Source: Pirellulaceae bacterium (GTDB taxonomy: Bacteria; Planctomycetota; Planctomycetia; Pirellulales; Pirellulaceae). Taken from it: a DNA stretch of 8,405 nucleotides. Location: the NCBI GenBank assembly GCA_030744095.1, contig JASLRF010000527.1, positions 1 through 8,405 on the forward strand, in the 5' to 3' direction. The position numbers and the translations under genes were made by a program. Below are positions 1 through 5,113 of the stretch, piece after piece (within the stretch, counting starts at the first letter, position 1; each line of letters begins with the position of its first letter). The notes below the pieces were generated by a model. It saw only the letters and a program-made list of their open reading frames with translations, was not told where the DNA came from and did no database searches.

Positions 1-603
1 AATGTTACCGACCTGTCGAGCCGATTTGACACGAAGCCGTATCTGCGACCGACCAGCGATCTAGTGGCGATGCTTGTCCTGGACCACCAGACGCAGATGC
101 ACAATTACATCGCGTTGGCCAACATGGAGACGCGTAGTGCGCTGCACTACAACGCGGTGATGGCCAAGGCATTGGAGCGACCGAAGGACAAGTTGACGGA
201 TTCGGCACGCCGCCGCATTGAATCGGTAGCGAACAAACTGGTCGAATACCTGCTTTTCGTCGATGAGTTTCCGTATGCCAGTCCAATGAAGGGGGTATCT
301 GGTTTTGCCGATGGTTTTTCGTCGCGAAAGCCGCATGATTCGAAAGCGCGGTCGCTGTTCCAGCTTGATCTGAAGAAGCGACTGCTGAGATACCCCTGCA
401 GTTGGCTGATCTATAGCGAGGCCTTCGAGAAATTGCCCAAGGCAGCCTACCAGCGGGTGGCGGAGCGGCTGCATGTTGTGCTGACCGATGCGAAGACGCC
501 AGCGGGATTTTCGCATTTAAGTCAGCAGGATCGCCAAGCGATTTTTGAAATTCTCCACGACACCATGCCTCGCATGGCTGCGATTTGGGATCAGTCGAAG
601 TAG
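1..603 (+). CDS. C-terminal part of an unrecognised protein (5' end outside window)
   Basis: The frame is open from the first base to a TAG at 601-603, giving 200 visible residues. There is no stop before the first internal start (GTG at 64), and the reading upstream of it looks equally protein-like (for example TDLSSRFDTKPYLRPTSDLV), so the gene most likely begins outside the window. The visible part is soluble-looking and mostly helical, with no transmembrane segment and no cysteine pairs beyond isolated residues. Histidine- and methionine-containing stretches such as LDHQTQMHNYIALANMETR occur near its start. I have an uncertain memory of similar C-terminal regions in planctomycete hypothetical proteins, some with cytochrome-like upstream domains, but no such domain is visible here. 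Function is unknown. A GC-rich hairpin overlaps its stop codon. Confidence 0.8.
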   Translation, partial: NVTDLSSRFDTKPYLRPTSDLVAMLVLDHQTQMHNYIALANMETRSALHYNAVMAKALERPKDKLTDSARRRIESVANKLVEYLLFVDEFPYASPMKGVSGFADGFSSRKPHDSKARSLFQLDLKKRLLRYPCSWLIYSEAFEKLPKAAYQRVAERLHVVLTDAKTPAGFSHLSQQDRQAIFEILHDTMPRMAAIWDQSK

Positions 604-627
604 GCCAGACGGGCTCTGCGCCTGGCC
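603..627 (+). terminator. Hairpin overlapping the stop of the first gene, possible weak terminator
   Basis: GGCCAG (603-608) pairs perfectly with CTGGCC (622-627) around a 13-nt loop, starting on the last base of the stop codon. A second short GC-rich element (GGCCTGCGGCC) follows at once. There is no T-tract downstream, so intrinsic termination is doubtful. The hairpin could instead protect the 3' end of the message. Confidence 0.25.
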
Positions 628-745
628 TGCGGCCGGTGAGATAGCCGCTTGCAATTGGCACGGTTGATGACGCCAAAGCAATCGCCGCCGTCCAGCAGGT
701 CCTGGATCCACTGACGGACGACCAATAATTGCAGATGAGACAACC

Positions 746-1402
746 ATGACCGCAGATCCGACACTGAAGCGTCAGGCCTCAAAGGTCGTGCGCGCCCTGC
801 GTCGCGATTATCCCGATGTTCAATGCGCACTCCGCTACGACAGCCCGTTTCAATTGCTGGTGGCGACAGTCCTTTCGGCACAGTGCACTGATAAGCAAGT
901 GAATATCGTGTCCAAGGCGCTGTTCGAGAAATGTCCAACTGCCGTGGATCTGGCCGCGTTTCCCTTGAAGAAATTGGAGAAAGTGATCCAGAGTACGGGT
1001 TTTTTTCGCAACAAGGCGAAGAATATCAAGGCACTCAGTCGGCGTTTAATGGCCAATTTTGATGGCGAAGTGCCTCAAGACTTGGAACTTCTGGTGAAAC
1101 TGCCCGGTGTGGGTCGAAAAACGGCCAATGTCGTCCTGGGAACGGCGTTCGCCATCCCCAGCGGAGTCGTCGTGGACACCCACGTGGGCCGGATTAGCCG
1201 CCGTTTGGGTCTCACCCGCGAAACGGATGCGGTCAAGTGCGAGCAAGATTTGATGCGGCTGCTTCCGCGTAAGGAGTGGATCGATTATTCTCACAGGTTG
1301 ATCCACCACGGTCGTCAGGTCTGCCAAGCACGCAAGCCGGACTGCGATTCGTGTGGGTTCATTAGATTCTGTCCTCGCATCGGTGTTTCGGCCTCGTCGT
1401 AG
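746..1402 (+). CDS. nth: Endonuclease III (DNA glycosylase/AP lyase)
   Basis: This 218-residue protein has the usual length of bacterial endonuclease III, a base-excision repair enzyme that removes oxidised pyrimidines and cleaves at the abasic site. The helix-hairpin-helix LPGVGRKTA spans residues 119-127 and carries the catalytic lysine, Lys125. The catalytic aspartate is Asp144 in VVDTHVGR. The C-terminal [4Fe-4S] loop is complete: Cys193, Cys200, Cys203 and Cys209 follow the family spacing C-x6-C-x2-C-x5-C. The N-terminal substrate-binding region LLVATVLSAQCTDKQVN (38-54) is also canonical. The ATG at 746 is chosen because it gives the family-standard N-terminus; only a weak purine stretch (GATGAGA) precedes it. 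The gene stands alone, with 142 nt to the upstream gene and 137 nt to dcd. All key residues are present. Confidence 0.97.
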   Translation: MTADPTLKRQASKVVRALRRDYPDVQCALRYDSPFQLLVATVLSAQCTDKQVNIVSKALFEKCPTAVDLAAFPLKKLEKVIQSTGFFRNKAKNIKALSRRLMANFDGEVPQDLELLVKLPGVGRKTANVVLGTAFAIPSGVVVDTHVGRISRRLGLTRETDAVKCEQDLMRLLPRKEWIDYSHRLIHHGRQVCQARKPDCDSCGFIRFCPRIGVSASS

Positions 1403-1431
1403 CCGGCCACGGGTGACGCGAACATGACGGA

Positions 1432-1459
1432 TTGGCGCGGGTGGATTCCGTGGTATTCT
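1432..1459 (+). promoter_or_regulatory. Possible sigma70-like promoter for dcd
   Basis: TTGGCG (1432-1437) and TATTCT (1454-1459) are separated by 16 nt, each matching the consensus hexamer at four of six positions. They lie in the 137-nt gap before dcd and would leave a leader of about 75 nt. The match is modest and could be chance. Confidence 0.28.
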
Positions 1460-1539
1460 GTTGCGTCCGCGTACTCCGTGGCACCTTCAGGCCAGGAGTT
1501 CTCTGCGTCTCCGCGAAACCCGATTTTGGACTTCGGCTC

Positions 1540-2130
1540 ATGATTCTTTCCGGCGACGAGATTCAAAATCGAATTGGGTCTGACATTGTCATTGACCCAT
1601 TTGATGCGAGTAATCTGAACCCTAATAGTTACAATCTTTCGTTGCACAACGAACTGATGGTCTACGAAGAGGTGGTTTTGGACATGCGCCAAGCCAACCG
1701 AGTTCGTCGGATGACCATTCCCGAAGATGGCTTGGTCCTGAGTCCCAACCAGTTGTATTTGGGGCGTACCGCCGAGTTCACCGAAACGCACCGCCTGGTC
1801 CCCATGATCGAAGGCCGTTCGTCGATCGGGCGGCTTGGGTTGTTTGTGCATGTTACCGCGGGGTTTGGCGACGTGGGATTTAAGGGCTACTGGACGCTGG
1901 AAATGTTCGCGGTGCAGCCAGTCAGGATCTATCCCGGCGTGTTTATCTGCCAGATCATCTTCCATGAGGTCTGCGGCGAGCTACACGAGTACTGCAGCAA
2001 GAAGTATCAGAACGCCAAGGATATTCAGCCCAGTCTGTTGTACACAGAGTTGAACCCTAACGGCCAGACGGAAGACCCGCAGCTGAAACTCGATTTCGGT
2101 CGCAAGAAGAAAGAGGCTCGCATCGAGTAG
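1540..2130 (+). CDS. dcd: dCTP deaminase (possibly bifunctional dCTP deaminase/dUTPase)
   Basis: This 196-residue protein of the dCTP deaminase/dUTPase fold converts dCTP to dUTP and ammonia (or directly to dUMP in bifunctional members) for thymidylate synthesis. The N-terminus MILSGDEIQNRI and the NPNSYNLSL segment (28-36) are typical. The core EGRSSIGRLGLFVHVTAGF (91-109) supplies the conserved Ser and Arg (Arg98). The catalytic glutamate is Glu121 in YWTLEM. A nucleotide-binding C-terminal segment, KKYQNAKDIQPS, lies at 154-165. The ATG at 1540 fits the family N-terminus. The frame stays open upstream to a TTG at 1432, but that extension is not protein-like. The TAG-F-x-D-x-GF pattern at 107-114 resembles bifunctional enzymes more than the E. 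coli deaminase, so dUTPase activity is possible. The tail after residue 172 is charged and variable. Confidence 0.93.
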   Translation: MILSGDEIQNRIGSDIVIDPFDASNLNPNSYNLSLHNELMVYEEVVLDMRQANRVRRMTIPEDGLVLSPNQLYLGRTAEFTETHRLVPMIEGRSSIGRLGLFVHVTAGFGDVGFKGYWTLEMFAVQPVRIYPGVFICQIIFHEVCGELHEYCSKKYQNAKDIQPSLLYTELNPNGQTEDPQLKLDFGRKKKEARIE

Positions 2131-2211
2131 CGCGCATTCGGCGTAAGTCAGTTCGTTTTTGACACTGCCGAGGCACATGGCTGAAGATCCCAATTTGCGA
2201 ATGTCGCATCG

Positions 2212-2958
2212 TCAATACAGGGAATAATCCAACAGCGTTTGTAATTCACACATGGCCGCCAAATCGGCGCGGCGTTCCTGTGTTGCAAAGATGTGCTGCA
2301 AGTTGACAAGCATACGAGACAGCCATTGCGAGTGCGTCGCAGCGGCCAGGTATTGGTCGCTGCGTGGGACAGTGCGACCGGTGACCTCTTCGACACGGTC
2401 GAACGATTCAGACTCGGTCAACACACTCCCCAAGAAGAATGGATCGACGATCAACGTGTCACGACCCGAAAAGACACGGACCAGAAAATGGCCAGGGGCA
2501 TTAACGCCTTCGACTCGAAGGCCAATCTGTTCGGCGACGATCTTGTAGATCAAACACAGCGTGATGGGGATCCCGTTTCGCGATGCCAAGACCCGTGAGA
2601 GATAGTTATTGTCCGAGCAGTAGTAGTCCTCCGCGTTGCCGCGGAACCCCTCTTCGTCGAAGAGGAAGTGGTGTAAATGCGCGAGAAGTGCTTGCGGTTG
2701 CACGCCATTGACCTGCGACGAAATGTGGTCGGCCATCTCCTGGAGTTGATCTTCGATCCCGGCTGGATCGACATCATCCAATCCGTGCATCGAAATCGCG
2801 ATAGCCGCGTGCAGCAGGCCCACGGTCGTATCCAAGACCGGGATCTGCTCGGCAAATAGCTGAAATGCTGCTGGGCGGCAATGTACGGGGATGTTCATGG
2901 TCGTGAATCCACATTGCGAGCTGTCGATCAGGTTGCAAAAGTCTCGATTTCGAGCCAT
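2212..2958 (-). CDS. SirB1-family transglutaminase-like protein
   Basis: The 248-residue product matches the SirB1/transglutaminase-like core 2 family. Signatures are YYCSDNNYLSRVLASRNGIP (about 112-131), ITLCLIYKIVAEQIGLRVEG (131-150), PGHFLVRV (155-162) and the VDPF turn (171-174). The last 35 residues look like the first helices of the TPR-like tail many members carry, but the tail is short. The family has a papain-like fold; its biochemical function is not well established, and I see no clear catalytic triad. The ATG at 2958 was preferred because GGGAGA lies just upstream of it and the first residues (MARNRDFCNLID) resemble the family start. An internal ATG at 2898 is an alternative, and the frame is open up to 3120. 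The gene converges on dcd with 81 nt between them; no convincing terminator is visible there. Confidence 0.85.
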   Translation of the reverse strand: MARNRDFCNLIDSSQCGFTTMNIPVHCRPAAFQLFAEQIPVLDTTVGLLHAAIAISMHGLDDVDPAGIEDQLQEMADHISSQVNGVQPQALLAHLHHFLFDEEGFRGNAEDYYCSDNNYLSRVLASRNGIPITLCLIYKIVAEQIGLRVEGVNAPGHFLVRVFSGRDTLIVDPFFLGSVLTESESFDRVEEVTGRTVPRSDQYLAAATHSQWLSRMLVNLQHIFATQERRADLAAMCELQTLLDYSLY

Positions 2959-3090
2959 GTTCTCCCAGCGCCCGCCGACCACCTTCGTTGCGACCATCTG
3001 GAAATGCGTGGCAGTTGGTCCCTGGAGCGCCCCTCTCGAACTGAGGATGCTGCTGCAGGGTTTGGCTGGAAGCCCAAATCGCCTACCGGT

Positions 3091-3120
3091 AGAATAGTTG
3101 TACTTCGAAACAATTACCAA
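3091..3120 (-). promoter_or_regulatory. Possible promoter for the SirB1-like gene
   Basis: On the minus strand, TTGGTA (3120-3115) and TATTCT (3096-3091) are separated by 18 nt, each with four of six consensus bases. Transcription would start near 3084 and give a leader of about 125 nt before the ATG at 2958. It sits back to back with the plus-strand promoter at 3230-3258. The spacing is acceptable but the hexamers are imperfect. Confidence 0.3.
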
Positions 3121-3229
3121 TTCTTTGCGCGTCGGAATCTCCCAGAAACGATAATCGCCTACTGTTCATTGAGTCGGCTTACTTCGAATCACTGCCGACG
3201 GCCGAATGAAACGCTAGATCTCGCCGGGT

Positions 3230-3258
3230 TTGAGCTGAGCACGATACCGGGATATAAT
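3230..3258 (+). promoter_or_regulatory. Sigma70-like promoter for the secreted protein gene
   Basis: TTGAGC (3230-3235), a 17-nt spacer, and a perfect TATAAT (3253-3258) form a good housekeeping-type promoter. Initiation near 3265 would give a leader of about 108 nt before the ATG at 3373. The three 14-bp tandem repeats fall inside that leader. Confidence 0.6.
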
Positions 3259-3286
3259 GACGTGTGGTTCTCCCACCTTTTTGCCG

Positions 3287-3328
3287 CTTGCTCGCGACCA
3301 CTTGCTCGCGACCACTTGCTCGCGACCG
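3287..3328 (+). repeat. Three tandem 14-bp repeats in the leader of the secreted protein gene
   Basis: The unit CTTGCTCGCGACCA occurs at 3287-3300 and 3301-3314, and again at 3315-3328 with one change in the last base. A decayed fourth copy (CTTGTGGCGACC) follows at 3329-3340. The array lies between the predicted transcription start and the start codon, so it would be transcribed but not translated. The unit length is not a multiple of three. No matching array was seen elsewhere in the window. Confidence 0.95.
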
Positions 3329-3372
3329 CTTGTGGCGACCGAACTCGGCTACCCCATTCGAAAGCGTTATCC

Positions 3373-4029
3373 ATGAAATCCAGCGTTCTGTCGGTTCTGT
3401 TTGCTTGTCTGTTTACAGTCCCCGCCTGGTCGGCCGACTATCGCGTCGAACCGTTGGCGGAATCACCACCGATTTCCGAGTTGAAGGAGGACATCGCAGG
3501 GAAATTGAAGACCGACGGGGTCCGCATCATCCGTGGTACGAAGACCACTTACTGCGACATCTGGCTGTGTAAGAAGTGGGACGTCCCAGCCGATTTTGAG
3601 CCCACGCCGGAGGTGTTGTATCCGTTCGAGGCGGGTCAGTTGATCGGAGTGGTCCGATTCGGTCGCAAAGGTGCCGACTTCCGCGATCAGGATATTGCCA
3701 AGGGTGTTTATACGATTCGGTATAGTCAGCAGCCCGTCGACGGTGCACACGTAGGTACGTCGCTGATACGGGATTGTCTGGTGCTGGTCCGCGCGGAGGA
3801 CGAACAGAACGCGGCACCCACGGGCAACGACGATCTGGTTGAGCGAAGTTCGGCTGCGGCAGAATCGGGTCACCCTGGTCTGTTTTCCATGCAACACCTG
3901 ACCTCCAAAAAATTCCCTTCTATGCGGCACACGGATGAAACCGACTGGTGGATTCTGGCGCTGCAAGGCACCGGCGGTGAAAAAGCACTGCCGATCGAGT
4001 TTGTCATCTCGGGTGTGGTTGTCGAGTGA
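3373..4029 (+). CDS. Secreted protein of unknown function
   Basis: The product is 218 residues and starts with a clear Sec-type signal peptide: MKSS, a hydrophobic core VLSVLFACLFTVPAW, and a likely cleavage near residues 20-21 before DYRVEP. The mature part has many short alternating hydrophobic strands, which suggests a beta-rich fold. Examples are QLIGVVRFGRKG (89-100), AKGVYTIRYSQQPVDG (109-124) and the C-terminal LPIEFVISGVVVE. The only cysteines in the mature N-terminal region are Cys61 and Cys66 (CDIWLC), which could form a disulfide; Cys135 is the only other. The GVYTIRY and DCLVLV segments faintly recall DUF2911-type periplasmic proteins, but I cannot assign a family. The ATG at 3373 is chosen because it places the signal peptide at the N-terminus. 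The frame is open back to 2881, but that stretch crosses the repeats and the minus-strand gene. The gene appears monocistronic. Confidence 0.85.
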   Translation: MKSSVLSVLFACLFTVPAWSADYRVEPLAESPPISELKEDIAGKLKTDGVRIIRGTKTTYCDIWLCKKWDVPADFEPTPEVLYPFEAGQLIGVVRFGRKGADFRDQDIAKGVYTIRYSQQPVDGAHVGTSLIRDCLVLVRAEDEQNAAPTGNDDLVERSSAAAESGHPGLFSMQHLTSKKFPSMRHTDETDWWILALQGTGGEKALPIEFVISGVVVE

Positions 4030-4148
4030 CCAAGATGTTTGCGATGTTCGAACTCAAGCCTTGCGATTGCTGCCAAGGCGATATTGAACTGCGGCGCCGG
4101 ATCGTCGACAGGGATGGCCGGACGACGGATGAGAGCCTCAGGTCTGGG

Positions 4149-4190
4149 GTCTGATAGCCGAAATTGTGAGAATTCAGACGATTTTTGTTT
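4149..4190 (+). terminator. Weak candidate terminator after the secreted protein gene
   Basis: GTCTGA (4149-4154) pairs with TCAGAC (4174-4179) over a 19-nt loop and is followed by GATTTTTGTTT. A competing 5-bp stem, TGAGA (4167-4171) with TCTCA (4193-4197), precedes another run of five T at 4199-4203. Both stems are short and about 120 nt past the stop codon, so the call is tentative. Confidence 0.3.
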
Positions 4191-4235
4191 ACTCTCAGTT
4201 TTTCGCGAACTCGGCCTTGGCAGTTGGGCTATCAG
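4151..4235. repeat. 9-bp perfect inverted repeat with 67-nt spacer
   Basis: CTGATAGCC at 4151-4159 is the exact reverse complement of GGCTATCAG at 4227-4235. The left arm overlaps the candidate terminator stem, so the two structures would be mutually exclusive in RNA. The arms could also mark the ends of a small inserted element, but no flanking direct repeats were seen. Confidence 0.5.
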
Positions 4236-4350
4236 CCGGGAAGCCCTTTGTTTCGGCGACATGAAGGGAGGCCCAGAGCCCATAACGGTCGGCGGCTCGC
4301 CTCGGCTTCGGCCCAGTCACCCTCACCCAGGCGCCCTTGTGCAACATGAA

Positions 4351-4376
4351 CAGCCAAATCGCTCCACGATTGGCTG
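4351..4376 (+). repeat. Bulged hairpin just upstream of the molybdenum hydroxylase promoter
   Basis: CAGCCAAATCG (4351-4361) pairs with CGATTGGCTG (4367-4376) over the 5-nt loop CTCCA, giving 10 base pairs with one bulged A. No T-tract follows on either strand, so it is not a standard terminator. It ends 7 nt before the putative -35 hexamer and could be an operator-like site for a regulator. Confidence 0.5.
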
Positions 4377-4383
4377 CCCTTAG

Positions 4384-4411
4384 TTGTATCGCCATTGCAG
4401 GTTCGTATAAT
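4384..4411 (+). promoter_or_regulatory. Probable promoter of the molybdenum hydroxylase operon
   Basis: A perfect TATAAT lies at 4406-4411, with TTGTAT at 4384-4389 and a 16-nt spacer. Initiation near 4418 gives a leader of about 85 nt before the ATG at 4503. The -35 hexamer is weak (three of six), which would suit a promoter that needs an activator. That last point is inference. Confidence 0.5.
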
Positions 4412-4502
4412 CGGCGGTGATTGCTGGACGACGCGGCTTTGCTTCGACCAGCGATCGGACGGAAGTGATTTGTTTTCGCCACACATAAGCCAGGGTGAAC
4501 TC

Positions 4503-5111
4503 ATGACGGATTCGAAACAGAAGTCAGCCCCGATGTCCGGCTTTAGCCGCCGCGAATTCCTCCGCGGTTCGGGCGCTGTTGCAGCTGCGACGGCGCTGCA
4601 AACGCAGACTGCGGTGGCACTCGATGACCAAGGGCCGCAAGTCGTTCGCGGAGAAAAGAAGATCACGTTAAACGTCAACGGAAAGGACGTACAGGTCAAG
4701 GCCGAACCGCGTGCAACCTTGCTGGACGTGCTTCGCTATCAATTGGACTTGACCGGCGCGAAGCCTGTCACCGTGGATGGAAGCAGCGGTGCGAGCACCA
4801 TCTTGATCGACGACAAGCCCGCAGCGGCTTCGACGACGCTCGCGATGGCAGCGACGGGAAAGAAGATTCAAACCGTCGAATCGTTGGGTGGCGAACGGCC
4901 CGACGAAGTTGTCAAGGCATTCGTATCCCATGATGCTCAGCAGTGCGGCTTTTGCACGCCTGGATTCGTGGTGGCAGTGCGAGCATTCTTAAACAAGAAC
5001 CCTGATGCGACCGAAGCCGAGGTCCGCGCTGGTCTAAACGGCAACCTCTGCCGTTGTGGTACCTACGCGAACATTGTTGAAGCCGCACTTGCCGTTGTGA
5101 AAGGAGGCTGA
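4503..5111 (+). CDS. Tat-exported [2Fe-2S] subunit of a molybdenum hydroxylase, lacking the ferredoxin-type cluster ligands
   Basis: The 202-residue product is the small iron-sulfur subunit of the xanthine dehydrogenase/aldehyde oxidoreductase family (compare PaoA/YagT, CoxS). A twin-arginine signal SRREFLRG (15-22), an Ala-rich segment and an AVA site (37-39) predict Tat export. The ferredoxin-like domain spans about 53-130. Its cluster frame keeps the C-x4-C-x2-C-x11-C spacing, but the four positions are Thr90, Ser95, Ser98 and Ser110, so this cluster should be absent. The C-terminal helical domain keeps its cluster: Cys148-x2-Cys151-x31-Cys183-x-Cys185, with the typical QQCGFCTPG and NLCRCGTY contexts. 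That cluster normally takes electrons from the molybdenum cofactor. The ATG at 4503 is set by AGGGTGA just upstream and by the Tat signal. The stop lies 2 nt before the molybdenum subunit start. Confidence 0.93.
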   Translation: MTDSKQKSAPMSGFSRREFLRGSGAVAAATALQTQTAVALDDQGPQVVRGEKKITLNVNGKDVQVKAEPRATLLDVLRYQLDLTGAKPVTVDGSSGASTILIDDKPAAASTTLAMAATGKKIQTVESLGGERPDEVVKAFVSHDAQQCGFCTPGFVVAVRAFLNKNPDATEAEVRAGLNGNLCRCGTYANIVEAALAVVKGG

Positions 5112-5113
5112 TC

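Larger units (their letters stand above)
4030..4502. other. 473-nt intergenic region with several inverted repeats, no convincing gene
   Basis: No reading frame here has both a start signal and protein-like composition. The stretch holds a 9-bp inverted repeat (4151-4159 with 4227-4235), a T-rich segment (4180-4203) that may end the upstream transcript, a very GC-rich block (about 4285-4335), a bulged hairpin (4351-4376) and a promoter (4384-4411). The part from about 4200 to 4380 differs in texture from its surroundings. It could be a dispersed intergenic repeat or a structured RNA, but no known element is recognised. Confidence 0.6.

Noticed and set aside
591..938. Minus-strand open frame crossing the start of nth
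   Set aside because: It is antisense to the conserved N-terminus of endonuclease III, has no ribosome binding site and no recognisable domain.
2131..2211. Bidirectional terminator between the convergent dcd and SirB1-like genes
   Set aside because: Only an imperfect 7-bp inverted repeat with a very long loop was found, and the single T-run is not preceded by a stem.
3287..3340. CRISPR array
   Set aside because: The repeats are 14 bp and directly abutting with no spacers, and no cas genes are present.
2881..3372. Upstream extension of the secreted protein's open frame, overlapping the SirB1-like gene on the other strand
   Set aside because: The extension runs through the divergent promoter region and tandem repeats, and antisense to the SirB1-like gene. 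The signal peptide starts cleanly at 3373.
4039..4383. Plus-strand open frame of 114 codons in the intergenic region
   Set aside because: No ribosome binding site, low-complexity Ser/Arg/Pro-rich composition, and it spans the inverted repeats. The minus-strand frames over the same stretch look no better.
4200..4400. Molybdenum cofactor riboswitch
   Set aside because: I could not match the conserved stems or the sequence of the known motif, and the block lies upstream of the TATAAT promoter, so it would not be in the operon's own leader if that promoter is used.
4503..5111. The iron-sulfur subunit as a pseudogene
   Set aside because: The frame is intact, the second cluster and Tat signal are perfect, and tight operon spacing with good ribosome binding sites is kept. 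The substitutions are confined to the four ligand positions and their immediate surroundings.
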